A stretch of 64,000 bases of DNA. Origin: Hoeflea sp. GTDB lineage: Bacteria; Pseudomonadota; Alphaproteobacteria; Rhizobiales; Rhizobiaceae. Every line of letters starts with the position of its first letter. The first letter of the stretch is position 1. The position numbers were made by a program, and so were the translations under genes. Shown here piece by piece: positions 33,692-42,238 of the stretch. The notes beneath the pieces are model-generated. The model saw nothing but the letters and a program-made list of their open reading frames with translations. It had not been told where the DNA came from and did no database searches. The stretch is from positions 310,001 to 374,000 of the forward strand of contig JACKJT010000001.1 of assembly GCA_020637795.1 (NCBI GenBank). The letters are read 5' to 3'.

Positions 33692-35920
33692 ATGCAGGTC
33701 GCCAACGCCCGCAATGGACCAAGACCCGTGCAAGACCCGTTCAACCAGGAAAACCGGCCGCGCAAGCGCTCCAACATCCTTCTCCGCATTGATTCCTGGA
33801 TCGATTCGTCGATCTGGAACGCCGGTTTCCGCGTCGGCGAGATCTGGGAGGAGATCACCATCTTCTTCCGCCGCTTCCGCACCCGCGGGGTCTGGAAGGC
33901 GGTGTTCGAGATCGCCGGCGAAGGCATGAACGCCGGCACCGCGGGCTTCGTGCTGCTTCTGGCGCTGGCATTGCCGGCATTCGAGGAAACGGCGGGCAAC
34001 TGGCGGGCGCGCGACGATTTCGCCGTCACCTTCCTCGACCGCTACGGCAACGAGATCGGTCATCGCGGCATCATCCACGAGGATTCGGCGCCCGTCGACC
34101 AGCTGCCCGATCATTTCGTCAAGGCGGTGCTGGCGACCGAGGACCGGCGCTTCTTCGAGCATTTCGGCATCGATTTTTTGGGCCTTGCCCGCGCCATGAC
34201 CGAGAACGTCAAGGCCAATTCGGTGGTCCAGGGCGGCTCCACCATTACCCAGCAGCTGGCGAAAAACCTGTTTCTGACCAACGAGCGGACGCTCGAGCGC
34301 AAGGTCAAGGAGGCGTTTCTCGCCTTCTGGCTCGAGGCCAACCTGTCGAAAAAGGAAATCCTGCGGCTCTATCTCGACCGCGCCTATATGGGCGGCGGCA
34401 CCTTCGGGGCGGCGGCGGCGGCGCAGTTCTATTTCGGCAAGGACATCACCGAGGTCTCGATCGCCGAAGCGGCGATGCTCGCAGGCCTGTTCAAGGCCCC
34501 TGCCCGCTACGCGCCGCACATCAATCTGCCGGCGGCGCGGGCGCGCGCCAACGAGGTGCTGTCGAACCTGGTCCAGGGCAATCTGATGACCGAGGGCCAG
34601 GTCATCGGCGCGCGGCGCAATCCGGCCAGCGTGATTGACCGCGGCGATCACGAGGCGCCCGATTATTTCCTCGACTGGGCGTTTGACGAGGTCAAGCGGA
34701 TTGCCGCCAAGTTCGACCAGCATTCGCTGATCGTGCGCACAACAATCGATCCGGGCATGCAGGAAGCCGCCGACGCAGCGGTGGAAGCCGGTCTTCGCCA
34801 GTATGGCGACCAGTACCGCGCCAGCCAGGCAGCATTGGTGCTGATCGAGAATGGCGGCGCCGTGCGCGCCATGGTCGGCGGCCGCGACTATGGCGAAAGC
34901 CAGTTCAACCGCGCCAGCCGCGCGCTCAGGCAGCCCGGCTCCTCGTTCAAGATCTACACCTATTCGCTGGCCATGGAAAAAGGCATGAGGCCGGACAGTC
35001 CGATCGTCGATGCGCCGATCCACTGGGGCAACTGGAACCCGCACAATTATTCCGGCGGCTATTCCGGCCGCATCGACATCAAGACCGCGCTGGCGCGGTC
35101 GATCAACACCATCCCCGTACGGCTCGCCAAGGAGCGGCTCGGCGAGGACCCGATCGGCCAGATCATGGCGCAGGCGAAGAAATTCGGCGTCGAGACGCCG
35201 ATCCGCCGCGACGTCACCATTCCCATCGGCACCTCGGAAGTCACCGTGCTCGACCAGGCCACGGCCTACGCGGTGTTTCCGACCGGCGGCTACCAGTCGC
35301 GCCGCCACGGCATCGCGCAGATCATGAACTACGATGGCGACGTGCTCTACGACTTCCAGCGCGACGAGCCGCCCGCCGAGCGGGTGTTGTCGGAAACCGC
35401 CGGCGCCTACATGAACCAGATGCTGACGCGGGTTCCCTATGTCGGAACGGCGCGGCGCGCCGCCGTCGACGGCGTACTGACCGGCGGCAAGACCGGCACC
35501 ACCCAGGCCTATCGCGATGCCTGGTTCTGCGGATTTACCGGCAATTTCACCGCCGCAGTCTGGTTCGGCAATGACGACTACACCTCGTCGAACCGGATGA
35601 CCGGCGGTTCGCTTCCGGCCATGACCTTCAAGCGGGTGATGGATTACGCCCACCAGGGCATCGAGCTGAGGGCCATTCCCGGCGTCGACAACCCGTTCCC
35701 GGAACCCAAGTCCGCGCCACAGGTCGCCAGATCGGCCACCGACGAGAACGGCAACCCCGTGCCGGCGCGGCAGCGCTCGCGCTCGCTCAACCGGGACACC
35801 ACCGAAGTTCTGCGCGGGTTGGTGGAGAAGCTCAACAGCGCCATTCCGCTTGGCGCGCCCGAGCGGCTGGCCGCCGTCAGCGACCAGCCGGAACTGATGC
35901 CGGCCACCGCCGAGCAATGA
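33692..35920 (+). CDS. PBP1A-type bifunctional peptidoglycan synthase
   Basis: A 742-residue class A penicillin-binding protein. An N-terminal cytosolic segment precedes a membrane anchor near 80-97. The GT51 transglycosylase domain has Glu150 in [16 protein letters not shown] and [15 protein letters not shown]. The transpeptidase domain has SxxK ([11 protein letters not shown]), SxN (ARSINTIPV) and KTG ([15 protein letters not shown]). It polymerises and cross-links cell wall at the outer face of the inner membrane. The first start at 33692 has no clear ribosome site; GTG at 33728 ([16 protein letters not shown]) resembles the start of rhizobial relatives and may be the true one. Confidence 0.93.
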   Translation: MQVANARNGPRPVQDPFNQENRPRKRSNILLRIDSWIDSSIWNAGFRVGEIWEEITIFFRRFRTRGVWKAVFEIAGEGMNAGTAGFVLLLALALPAFEETAGNWRARDDFAVTFLDRYGNEIGHRGIIHEDSAPVDQLPDHFVKAVLATEDRRFFEHFGIDFLGLARAMTENVKANSVVQGGSTITQQLAKNLFLTNERTLERKVKEAFLAFWLEANLSKKEILRLYLDRAYMGGGTFGAAAAAQFYFGKDITEVSIAEAAMLAGLFKAPARYAPHINLPAARARANEVLSNLVQGNLMTEGQVIGARRNPASVIDRGDHEAPDYFLDWAFDEVKRIAAKFDQHSLIVRTTIDPGMQEAADAAVEAGLRQYGDQYRASQAALVLIENGGAVRAMVGGRDYGESQFNRASRALRQPGSSFKIYTYSLAMEKGMRPDSPIVDAPIHWGNWNPHNYSGGYSGRIDIKTALARSINTIPVRLAKERLGEDPIGQIMAQAKKFGVETPIRRDVTIPIGTSEVTVLDQATAYAVFPTGGYQSRRHGIAQIMNYDGDVLYDFQRDEPPAERVLSETAGAYMNQMLTRVPYVGTARRAAVDGVLTGGKTGTTQAYRDAWFCGFTGNFTAAVWFGNDDYTSSNRMTGGSLPAMTFKRVMDYAHQGIELRAIPGVDNPFPEPKSAPQVARSATDENGNPVPARQRSRSLNRDTTEVLRGLVEKLNSAIPLGAPERLAAVSDQPELMPATAEQ

Positions 35921-36094
35921 TCGGCGGCAACGGGATGGGGCAGTCGTGCATATCCCTATCTTTTCGAAACGGGTGACTGGTTATTGGCGCGGTATTGTGC
36001 TTTTTCGTCACGCGCGGTGCGGTTTGCGCGCCCGACCTCATTCCCCGGCGTGGCCGCGGCCACGCACCCGATCTGACGAAGGAAGCCAAGCCAC

Positions 36095-36682
36095 GTGTTT
36101 CGTCTGCCTGCCCTGGTTGCTCTGACGCTGGCGATCGCTTTTGGCGGTGGCGCCTGGTCGGCGTCGTGGATGCTCAAGGCCACCTCCGGCTTCGGCGCCA
36201 TCACGCTCGGATCGTGGAGCGCCTATCCCGACCTGCAGACGGTCGACGCCGATCCCTTTGCCAAGGCGCACCGCGCCGGCGACGGCAAGATCCTGCTCGG
36301 CCGCGCCGAAGGCCTGGTGTTCACCGCCCGGAGCGATGAATCCGGCGCGGCGCTGTCGGGACGATGCAGCTATGAAATCTCCGGGTCGACACCGCCGGCG
36401 CGGTTCTGGACCCTCCGGGTCACGGACGCCGACGGCATGCCGCTTGACGCGCCCGAGCGGGTTCCCGTCAGCCTGAATTCCTGGACCACGCTGCGCAACG
36501 TCGACGGCACCTTCCGCATCCGGCTCGGCGCCGCCCCGGAGCCCGGCAACTGGATCTGGCTCGATTCGCCCGGCGATGTCGGTTTCGTGCTGACGCTGAT
36601 CGACACGCCGACAGCCGCCTCGGTCAGCATGGTCGAACTCGACATGCCGAAAATCGCGCTTATCGGGTGCGCCGATGCGTAG
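36095..36682 (+). CDS. DUF1214 domain protein
   Basis: A 195-residue exported or membrane-anchored protein. GTG start at 36095 follows AAGGAAG. An N-terminal hydrophobic helix (LVALTLAIAFGGGAWSASWML) precedes a domain with YPDLQTVDADPFAKAHRAGDGKILLGRAEGLVF and SLNSWTTLRNVDGTFRIRLGAAPEPGNWIWL, the DUF1214 pattern. It overlaps the DUF1254 gene by eight bases. In many bacteria DUF1254 and DUF1214 are two domains of one protein; here they are separate genes in reversed order. Biochemical role unknown. Confidence 0.85.
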   Translation: MFRLPALVALTLAIAFGGGAWSASWMLKATSGFGAITLGSWSAYPDLQTVDADPFAKAHRAGDGKILLGRAEGLVFTARSDESGAALSGRCSYEISGSTPPARFWTLRVTDADGMPLDAPERVPVSLNSWTTLRNVDGTFRIRLGAAPEPGNWIWLDSPGDVGFVLTLIDTPTAASVSMVELDMPKIALIGCADA

Positions 36683-37229
36683 CGCCCTGCTGGCCATCGT
36701 GATCGGCCTTGTCGGGGCGGCGATCATCCATATCGTCATCATCCTGGCGCTGCCGATGTGGACGGGCAAGGATGCATGGACCCGTGTCAGGATGCTTGGC
36801 GCGATGAACCGGTTCTATTCGCTCGCCAACGAGCCCAACACCACGGGCCTCTACAACGAGGATCCGCATATCCGCAGCGCTGTCTGCCGGTTCGACATTT
36901 CCGACGGGCCGGTGCGGATCATCGCCTCGGGCGACGTGCCGATCTGGACCGTGTCGGCCTATGACGTTTCATCGAACGAAACCTATTCGATGAATGACCG
37001 CTCGGCGATCGGCACCGGCGTCAACATTACCTTCGTCACCCCGACCCAGATGCTGCAGTTGCGCCGCGTCATGCCGCGGGCGCTGGAACGGGCGGTGCTG
37101 GTGGAACTCGGCCAGCCCCAGGGCTACGTTGTCCTGCGCGCCGTAGCGCCGACCCCGAGCCAGCAACCGGCAGCACGGTCTTTTCTCGACACAGCGGTGT
37201 GCACGCGGATCACCATCGATCCGGCCTGA
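36675..37229 (+). CDS. DUF1254 domain protein
   Basis: A 184-residue protein with one N-terminal membrane helix (LLAIVIGLVGAAIIHIVIILALPMW) and a DUF1254 domain: FYSLANEPNTTGLYNEDPHIRSAVCRFDISDGPVRIIASGDVPIWTVSAYD and RAVLVELGQPQGYVVLRAVAP. It is translated from an overlap with the preceding DUF1214 gene, so the two likely act as a complex in the periplasm. A short form of the domain compared with stand-alone DUF1254 proteins. Confidence 0.85.
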   Translation: MRSALLAIVIGLVGAAIIHIVIILALPMWTGKDAWTRVRMLGAMNRFYSLANEPNTTGLYNEDPHIRSAVCRFDISDGPVRIIASGDVPIWTVSAYDVSSNETYSMNDRSAIGTGVNITFVTPTQMLQLRRVMPRALERAVLVELGQPQGYVVLRAVAPTPSQQPAARSFLDTAVCTRITIDPA

Positions 37230-37286
37230 CGGCTATACCATCGGCGTGAGCTGACCACGGCGCTCAGCCGCGCCCTGCAATCCCGG

Positions 37287-37910
37287 TCAGGGAAGTCTCA
37301 GCAAGACGGGCAGATATCCCGCGGCCTGAAGAAGTGCCACGCCTTTGACGATCGGAATAAGCGCCAGAAAGTAGAGCGAATCCCCAAAGGCGCGCAAAAG
37401 CACCTGGGGCGAAAAGGTGATCTCCGAGGGAGTGTGGTAGAGCCTGACGTTCGGCCAGAACTGCGGCGTGCTGCTCTCGTAGGCCGGGTAATCGTCGGCA
37501 AACTGGGTTCGCAGGAACGCGGCCTCCTTTTTCGCCGTGATCGAGAACACCAGATAGCTCATGCCGGCCAGGAAAAGCGCGACCACGATCGAGCCGAACA
37601 CCAGGCCGACCCCGAAGACGCCGATCGTCGAGAACAGGTAGAGCGGGTTGCGGGTCACCGAGTAGGGACCCGCCATGACCAGTTCCGAGTTCTTGCGCGT
37701 GCCGACGTAAAGCGTGCTCCACAGCCTGCCGAACATGCAGACCAGAATGAAGATCACCCCGGCTGTTTCGAAGGCGGCGCGCAGCAGGGAGGCATCATCC
37801 CACTTCGGCCCGGCGACAAACAGCAGGGCAATCGCAGCGGCCGCGAGGAACTTGACAATCACCTGCCGCCTTCTCTGGTTGAAGGGCTGCAGTGGGGTTG
37901 AATCCGTCAT
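37287..37910 (-). CDS. Isoprenylcysteine/phospholipid methyltransferase-like membrane protein
   Basis: A 207-residue polytopic membrane protein. The C-terminal PEMT/ICMT signature is clear: LVMAGPYSVTRNPLYLFSTIGVFGVGL, then KKEAAFLRTQFADDYPAYESSTPQFWPNVRLY. Such proteins use S-adenosylmethionine to methylate lipids or other small substrates; the substrate here is unknown. Two hydrophobic helices (AAAIALLFVAG, VIFILVCMF) precede the catalytic core. It is 75 bases downstream of the TetR gene on the same strand and may be co-transcribed with it. Confidence 0.85.
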   Translation of the reverse strand: MTDSTPLQPFNQRRRQVIVKFLAAAAIALLFVAGPKWDDASLLRAAFETAGVIFILVCMFGRLWSTLYVGTRKNSELVMAGPYSVTRNPLYLFSTIGVFGVGLVFGSIVVALFLAGMSYLVFSITAKKEAAFLRTQFADDYPAYESSTPQFWPNVRLYHTPSEITFSPQVLLRAFGDSLYFLALIPIVKGVALLQAAGYLPVLLRLP

Positions 37911-37985
37911 GGGGGAATCCTGAATAAAGGCTCGAGTTGTGTGGCGTCTCGCTTTTGCGACACCTGAGCTTCAATGGCAACCGGA

Positions 37986-38597
37986 TTACGGTTTGTCCGA
38001 CGGTGAATTAAGACGAAAGAACCGCTCATAGGCCTGGCCGGCGCGACGGTCGATGGCCGTCTGGTCCAGCGGCGGTTCGCGGCCGATGACACGGCGGATC
38101 TGGAGATCCCCGACCAGAAGGCTGAGATAGAGGACGACCGCCTCGCCGGTGTGGTCGAAGGCGAGCGCCCCTTCCCGTCTGGCGCGCTCCAGAACCGCGC
38201 CGATCAGCGGCGCGATCGTCTCCCTGCCCCGCTCCGAAATCGCCGCCCCGAGTTCGCCGGTGGGATCGGCCGCGGCGGCGCGGTTGAGCTGGATGGCGCG
38301 CGGGCTGACCAGCAGCGCCAGCAGGCGCGGACCCAAAGCCTCGAGGATTTCAAGCGGCGGCCTGTCGCCGGCCAGGCCGTCTTCCAGCAATTGCCTGACC
38401 TGTTCGGCGTTGCGCACGACCAGCGCCTTGAACAGGCCGGTCTTGTCGCCATACCAGTTGTACAGGGTCTCGTTCGACGCCCGCGCCGCCCTGGCGATCG
38501 CCAGCATCGAGGTTCCGGCATAGCCCCTGGCTTCCAGCACCGCGTAAGCCGCCTCTTCGATCTTCTCCTGACGGGACGCCTTGTTTTCATCACGCAT
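37986..38597 (-). CDS. TetR/AcrR-family transcriptional regulator
   Basis: A 203-residue one-component repressor. The N-terminal HTH reads KIEEAAYAVLEARGYAGTSMLAIARAARASNETLYNWYGDKTGLFKALV. The C-terminal half is the ligand-binding helical domain (TetR_C_7-like: LGPRLLALLVSPRAIQLNRAAAADP). It is divergent from the two membrane proteins at 38685, and a perfect palindrome in the 87-base gap is the probable operator for both directions. Confidence 0.92.
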   Translation of the reverse strand: MRDENKASRQEKIEEAAYAVLEARGYAGTSMLAIARAARASNETLYNWYGDKTGLFKALVVRNAEQVRQLLEDGLAGDRPPLEILEALGPRLLALLVSPRAIQLNRAAAADPTGELGAAISERGRETIAPLIGAVLERARREGALAFDHTGEAVVLYLSLLVGDLQIRRVIGREPPLDQTAIDRRAGQAYERFFRLNSPSDKP

Positions 38598-38623
38598 GGG
38601 ACACTCCGGGTGGTTGACGAAAA

Positions 38624-38641
38624 CCGTAATTCAAATTACGG
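38624..38641. promoter_or_regulatory. Palindromic TetR operator candidate
   Basis: CCGTAATTCAAATTACGG is a perfect 8-2-8 inverted repeat between the divergent TetR gene and the membrane protein genes. A second half-like site (CAATTACG) lies near 38660. It very probably binds the adjacent regulator. Confidence 0.7.
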
Positions 38642-38684
38642 ATAATCGCAACCGTACACTCAATTACGTTTTTGGAGACGCCTC

Positions 38685-39080
38685 ATGCCCCACCCGAACC
38701 AGACCTCGACCGCCGCGCTGGCCGTTCTGATCATCCTGCAGGCCGTCATGCTCGGCGCGCTTTATGCCGGCGTGCCGCCGCATCCGCCGACGGCCACGCC
38801 GCTGTTCGGCATAGCGCCGTTTCTCGGGGCATCCATGGGCGCGGCCGTTGCGGCCATGCTGCTCGGAGGCGGGTCAAGCCGGACCGGCCGGGCGCTTTGT
38901 CTGCTGGCCGCATTGATGGCGCTGGTGTCCTTCGGACCGCAGAAATATCTCGATGGTCAGTTCGGGCTGATCTGGCCTGCGGTGATCTTCGCTCAGCTGG
39001 CCTGCCTGGCGCTGTTTGCCAATGCATTCCGGCATGCCCGGTCCGGCACGGCGACAGGCCGGCGGGAGGATCAGGCATGA
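38685..39080 (+). CDS. Small membrane protein under TetR control
   Basis: A 131-residue hydrophobic protein with four predicted membrane helices (LAVLIILQAVMLGALYAGV, FLGASMGAAVAAMLLGG, ALCLLAALMALVSFG, WPAVIFAQLACLALFANAF). The ATG follows GGAGACGCCTC. I do not recognise a family. Its stop overlaps the next start (ATGA), so the two are one operon, divergent from the TetR regulator. Confidence 0.7.
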   Translation: MPHPNQTSTAALAVLIILQAVMLGALYAGVPPHPPTATPLFGIAPFLGASMGAAVAAMLLGGGSSRTGRALCLLAALMALVSFGPQKYLDGQFGLIWPAVIFAQLACLALFANAFRHARSGTATGRREDQA

Positions 39081-39565
39081 TTTCGACGCGGATCTTCCCC
39101 CTGACCTCGCTGCTCATGACGGCGGCCATCTTCGGCTTCTTCTATGCCTGGGTCTGCTCCACCATGTGGGGGCTCGATGCCGCCGATCCGGCGGTCGCCA
39201 TCAAGGCCATGCAGGCGATGAACGCCTCGGTGCGCAACGCCGTGTTCTTCCCGGCCTTCTTCCTGACGCCCGTGGTGCTGGCGATCACCGCCGGCCTGCT
39301 GGTGCGGAGCGGCGGCCGCGGCGCCGCGATCTGGTTTGCGCTGGCGGCGAGCGTCTACCTGGCCGGTGGCCTTGGCGTCACCGTGATCGTCAACGTTCCG
39401 ATGAACGAGGCTCTGGCGCTGGCCGCCGTGCCCGAGACCGCGGAGGCCGCCAACCAGCTCTGGCAAGCCTATTCCGGGCGCTGGCAGGACTGGAACCAGA
39501 TCCGGACTGCCGCCAGCGGGCTGTCGGTCGTGCTGACAGGCTTCGGATTGCTGAAGATCACCTGA
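39077..39565 (+). CDS. DUF1772 (anthrone-oxygenase-like) membrane protein
   Basis: A 162-residue integral membrane protein. Four helices and the motifs FFYAWVCSTMWGLDAADP, VTVIVNVPMNEAL and a C-terminal W-x-x-Y-x-x-W-x-x-W-N-x-x-R (WQAYSGRWQDWNQIRTAAS) are those of the DUF1772 family. Some members are fungal anthrone oxygenases; the bacterial function is unknown. Start at 39077 overlaps the preceding stop. The gene pair probably responds to a compound sensed by the divergent TetR repressor. Confidence 0.85.
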   Translation: MISTRIFPLTSLLMTAAIFGFFYAWVCSTMWGLDAADPAVAIKAMQAMNASVRNAVFFPAFFLTPVVLAITAGLLVRSGGRGAAIWFALAASVYLAGGLGVTVIVNVPMNEALALAAVPETAEAANQLWQAYSGRWQDWNQIRTAASGLSVVLTGFGLLKIT

Positions 39566-39619
39566 CGCCCGGGCCGCACGCCATGAAGACCGCCCGATCC
39601 CAGCGGGCAGCGAAGCGGA

Positions 39620-39633
39620 TTGATTTCAATCAA
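39620..39633 (+). promoter_or_regulatory. Perfect FNR/FixK/Anr box upstream of SQR-like gene
   Basis: TTGAT-TTCA-ATCAA matches the TTGAT-N4-ATCAA consensus of FNR/FixK-type regulators exactly, and lies 86 bases upstream of the SQR-like start codon. It suggests induction under low oxygen. Confidence 0.65.
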
Positions 39634-39654
39634 TGAGTTTCGCGCCGCCACCCT

Positions 39655-39680
39655 GTATATATCGAACATTACATATATAC
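39655..39680. promoter_or_regulatory. AT-rich inverted repeat upstream of SQR-like gene
   Basis: GTATATAT (39655-39662) is repeated inversely as ATATATAC (39673-39680) with a 10-base spacer, between the FNR-type box and the start codon. It overlaps the likely promoter and could be an operator for a sulfide-responsive ArsR-type repressor such as BigR/SqrR; no such regulator gene is adjacent. Confidence 0.4.
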
Positions 39681-39718
39681 GCCGGAATGGATTTTCCGGC
39701 CCCAGGGAGGCTAAGTGC

Positions 39719-40993
39719 ATGAAAAAGGCAGACATTGTTGTCCTCGGCGCCGGTCTCGGCGGCATCTCCATGGTGTTCGACCTCAAGGCCGAACTTGGCA
39801 AGAATCACCAGATCGTTCTGGTCAACAAGACCGAGAGCTTCCAGTTCACCCCGTCCAATCCATGGGTGGGCGTCGGCTGGCGGACGAAAGGCGACATCAC
39901 CATCGAGCTGGCGCCGCTGATGAAGAAGCACGGCATCGACTTCGTTCAGGCCTCTGCAAAGAAGCTGCACCCGGAGGAAAACCGCATCGAGATGGAGGAC
40001 GGCAGCTCGGTCAGTTACGATTACCTGGTAATCGCCACGGGCCCGGAACTGGCCTTCGACGAGGTCGAGGGGCTTGGTCCCGACGGGCACACCCAGTCGG
40101 TCTGCACCGTCGACCACGCAACCCAGGCCAATGTCGCGTTCGAGGCGTTTTGCGCCGATCCCGGCCCGATCATCGTCGGCGCGGCGCAGGGCGCGTCGTG
40201 CTACGGCCCGGCCTATGAATACGCCATGATCCTCGACAAGGAACTGCGCAACCGCAAGATCCGCGATCGGGTGCCGATGACCTTCGTCACCGCCGAACCC
40301 TATGTCGGCCATCTTGGCCTCGGCGGCGTCGGCGACACCAAGGGCATGCTCGAGCACGAGATGCGCCAGCGCAGCGTCCGCTGGATCACCAACGCCAAGG
40401 TGGAAAAGGTCGAGGCCGGCACCATGACCGTGTCCGAACTCAACGACGACGGATCGGAAAAGACCAAACACGCGCTCGACTTCAAGTACTCGATGATGCT
40501 GCCGGCCTTCCGCGGCATCGGCGCGGTGCGCGACATCGAGGGGCTGGTCAATCCGCGCGGCTTCATCATCGTCGACAAGCACCAGCGCAACCCGAAATAC
40601 CCCAATATCTTCGGCATCGGCGTGGCGATAGCAATTGCGCCGCTCGAAAAGACCCCGGTGCCCACCGGCGTACCCAAGACCGGCTACATGATCGAGAGCA
40701 TGGTGCTGGCGACCGCCAAGAACATCAAGGCGCTGCTCGAGGACCGCGAGCCCAAGGACGAGGCCACCTGGAACGCCTTCTGCCTGGCCGATTTCGGCGA
40801 TCGCGGCGTGGCCTTCCTGGCGCAGCCGCAGAACCCGCCGCGCAATGTCAACTGGGCCTCGGAAGGCATGTGGGTGCACCTGGCCAAGGTGGCGTTCGAG
40901 AAATACTTCATGCGCAAGGTCCGCAAGGGCATCACCGAGACCTATTACGAAAGCGCGATCATGAAGATGCTGGCGATGCACAAGCTGAAATAG
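39719..40993 (+). CDS. Sulfide:quinone-oxidoreductase-like flavoprotein
   Basis: A 424-residue FAD-dependent oxidoreductase at the membrane face. ATG at 39719 follows GGGAGG. The N-terminal Rossmann motif is VVLGAGLGGISMVFDL, the second is YDYLVIATGPELAFDEVEGL, and the FAD/quinone end includes NIFGIGVAIAIAPLEKTPVPTGVPKTG. Cysteines at 129, 161 and 365 are spaced much like the three redox cysteines of classical sulfide:quinone reductases (near 128, 160, 356). Sulfide oxidation to the quinone pool is therefore likely but not certain. The upstream FNR-type box and AT palindrome point to oxygen- or sulfide-dependent control. Confidence 0.85.
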   Translation: MKKADIVVLGAGLGGISMVFDLKAELGKNHQIVLVNKTESFQFTPSNPWVGVGWRTKGDITIELAPLMKKHGIDFVQASAKKLHPEENRIEMEDGSSVSYDYLVIATGPELAFDEVEGLGPDGHTQSVCTVDHATQANVAFEAFCADPGPIIVGAAQGASCYGPAYEYAMILDKELRNRKIRDRVPMTFVTAEPYVGHLGLGGVGDTKGMLEHEMRQRSVRWITNAKVEKVEAGTMTVSELNDDGSEKTKHALDFKYSMMLPAFRGIGAVRDIEGLVNPRGFIIVDKHQRNPKYPNIFGIGVAIAIAPLEKTPVPTGVPKTGYMIESMVLATAKNIKALLEDREPKDEATWNAFCLADFGDRGVAFLAQPQNPPRNVNWASEGMWVHLAKVAFEKYFMRKVRKGITETYYESAIMKMLAMHKLK

Positions 40994-41020
40994 ACGTTTG
41001 CCTGCCTGATGCAGACCGAA

Positions 41021-41040
41021 GGGCCGGCAACTGCCGGCCC
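41021..41040. terminator. Strong hairpin after SQR-like gene
   Basis: GGGCCGGCA pairs perfectly with TGCCGGCCC around a 2-base loop, 27 bases after the stop. No T run follows, so it may attenuate rather than fully end transcription into the next gene. Confidence 0.5.
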
Positions 41041-41079
41041 TCGTACGCCCTCCCCCAACCGTTGTTCCGAGGCAATCCG

Positions 41080-41808
41080 ATGATTGCGAACCCCGTCATG
41101 AAGCATGCCCTGACCGCCGTTTCCCTGATTGTGGCGCTGGCCGCCTCTTCCTCCGCCCTGGCCGGGCCGGTGGCCGATTTCGAAGCCGGTTTCCGCGCCA
41201 CCTATGCCAGTTACCGGATGGCGTTGTTTGCCACCAACACCGGCGATGTGGACAAGTCGAAGCATGCAATCGGCGCGTTTGACAGCCGCTGGGACGCACT
41301 TGTTTCCGGAAATGCCACGACACCGCCACCTCATTATGCGGATGATCCGGCGTGGGCATCCACGCTGACAGAGGTATCGGACGCCATCACACGGGCCGGA
41401 CAACTGGCCGAGCAGGGCAAGCTGACGGATGCCCATGAGGAGCTTGAACATGTTCGCGACGCGATCGGCGATCTGCATCTGCGCAACGGCATCGTGCTGT
41501 TTTCAGACCGGATGAACGCCTACCATGCCCAGATGGAACAGGTGATCGGACTGCCCGTGACTGATGCCGCCGGCAAGCAGCAGCTCATCGAACAGGCGGC
41601 CGTGCTTGCCTACCTGGCGGATGACATGCTCAGGGCGCCACCGGTCGAGGCCCGCGGCAATCCCGAATTCAAAAAGCTGGCGAGCGCCGTGAAAACCTCG
41701 GTGGACGCCTTGCAGTCCGCCGCGCGCAGCGGTGATGCGGAGGCGATCAAGTCCACCGTTTCCGCGCTCAAGAAACCCTATTCCATGCTGTTCCTGAAAT
41801 TCGGATAG
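41080..41808 (+). CDS. Periplasmic helical protein of unknown function
   Basis: A 242-residue protein with a Sec signal (MKHALTAVSLIVALAASSSALAG, AxA cleavage). The mature part is almost entirely helical: FEAGFRATYASYRMALFATNT, AWASTLTEVSDAITRAGQLAEQGKLTDAHEELEHVRDAIGDL, RMNAYHAQMEQVI, then a repeat-like AVKTSVDALQSAARSGDAEAIKSTVSALKKPY. His residues in AHEELEH and AYHAQME could bind metal, and the four-helix style is reminiscent of periplasmic cytochrome c'-like or imelysin-like folds, but there is no CXXCH. The position after the SQR-like gene suggests a linked role. Confidence 0.7.
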   Translation: MIANPVMKHALTAVSLIVALAASSSALAGPVADFEAGFRATYASYRMALFATNTGDVDKSKHAIGAFDSRWDALVSGNATTPPPHYADDPAWASTLTEVSDAITRAGQLAEQGKLTDAHEELEHVRDAIGDLHLRNGIVLFSDRMNAYHAQMEQVIGLPVTDAAGKQQLIEQAAVLAYLADDMLRAPPVEARGNPEFKKLASAVKTSVDALQSAARSGDAEAIKSTVSALKKPYSMLFLKFG

Positions 41809-41854
41809 AGTCGAAGCGGAGCAACACGCATTAATGCGTCAGGCGCGCCGCAGT

Positions 41855-42088
41855 TCACCCGGTCTTGCCGCGACGCCTTTTCTTGCCTGTCGGCTTGTCG
41901 GGTGCGGTGTCGTCAAACATCGGTTCGTGCTGCACGGGCTTTGGCAGACCTGGCCTTGAAGACAGCGGTTCGCGGCGAATGCCGGTAAACAGAAGCACCT
42001 CGGCCGAAGAGCCGTCGGCTTTGCTTGCGGTTGCCGCGGGGTTTGTCTTGCGGCATCTCGACTGGTCAAAGGTCAATATTGTCGTCAT
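41855..42088 (-). CDS. Small conserved-type hypothetical protein, 77 residues
   Basis: MTTILTFDQSRCRKTN at the start (ATG 42088, GGAGT seven bases upstream), the middle SSAEVLLFTGIRREPLSS and a very basic end (PTGKKRRRGKTG). No domain is recognised. Similar short proteins with the same EILLFTG-type block are, from memory, common in Rhizobiales next to DUF2336-like genes. It is divergent from the DUF2336 gene, sharing its 150-base regulatory gap. Confidence 0.65.
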   Translation of the reverse strand: MTTILTFDQSRCRKTNPAATASKADGSSAEVLLFTGIRREPLSSRPGLPKPVQHEPMFDDTAPDKPTGKKRRRGKTG

Positions 42089-42167
42089 ATCTGGACTCCA
42101 ACTCGGTAGAACAGGAATTACGCTCGACATTCTTCTCCTTATCAATATTTTTCTAATGGTCACTTGG

Positions 42168-42183
42168 TTAACAGCTCGCTAAC
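42168..42183. promoter_or_regulatory. CtrA-like site between divergent genes
   Basis: TTAA-CAGCTCG-CTAAC differs from the full CtrA consensus TTAA-N7-TTAAC at one position. It lies in the shared gap, 56 bases upstream of the DUF2336 start. Confidence 0.4.
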
Positions 42184-42238
42184 GGTTTCGGGATAAGTTG
42201 ATGGGAGTATCCAGTAGCGTTTGAGTAAGGTGTACCCC

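Noticed and set aside
37264..37722. A 152-codon minus-strand frame
   Set aside because: It is another frame of the methyltransferase-like membrane protein, which has the real PEMT/ICMT motifs.
39626..40981. Minus-strand frame of 451 codons opposite the SQR-like gene
   Set aside because: The plus-strand protein has FAD-binding motifs, a strong ribosome site and a regulatory box; the reverse frame has none.
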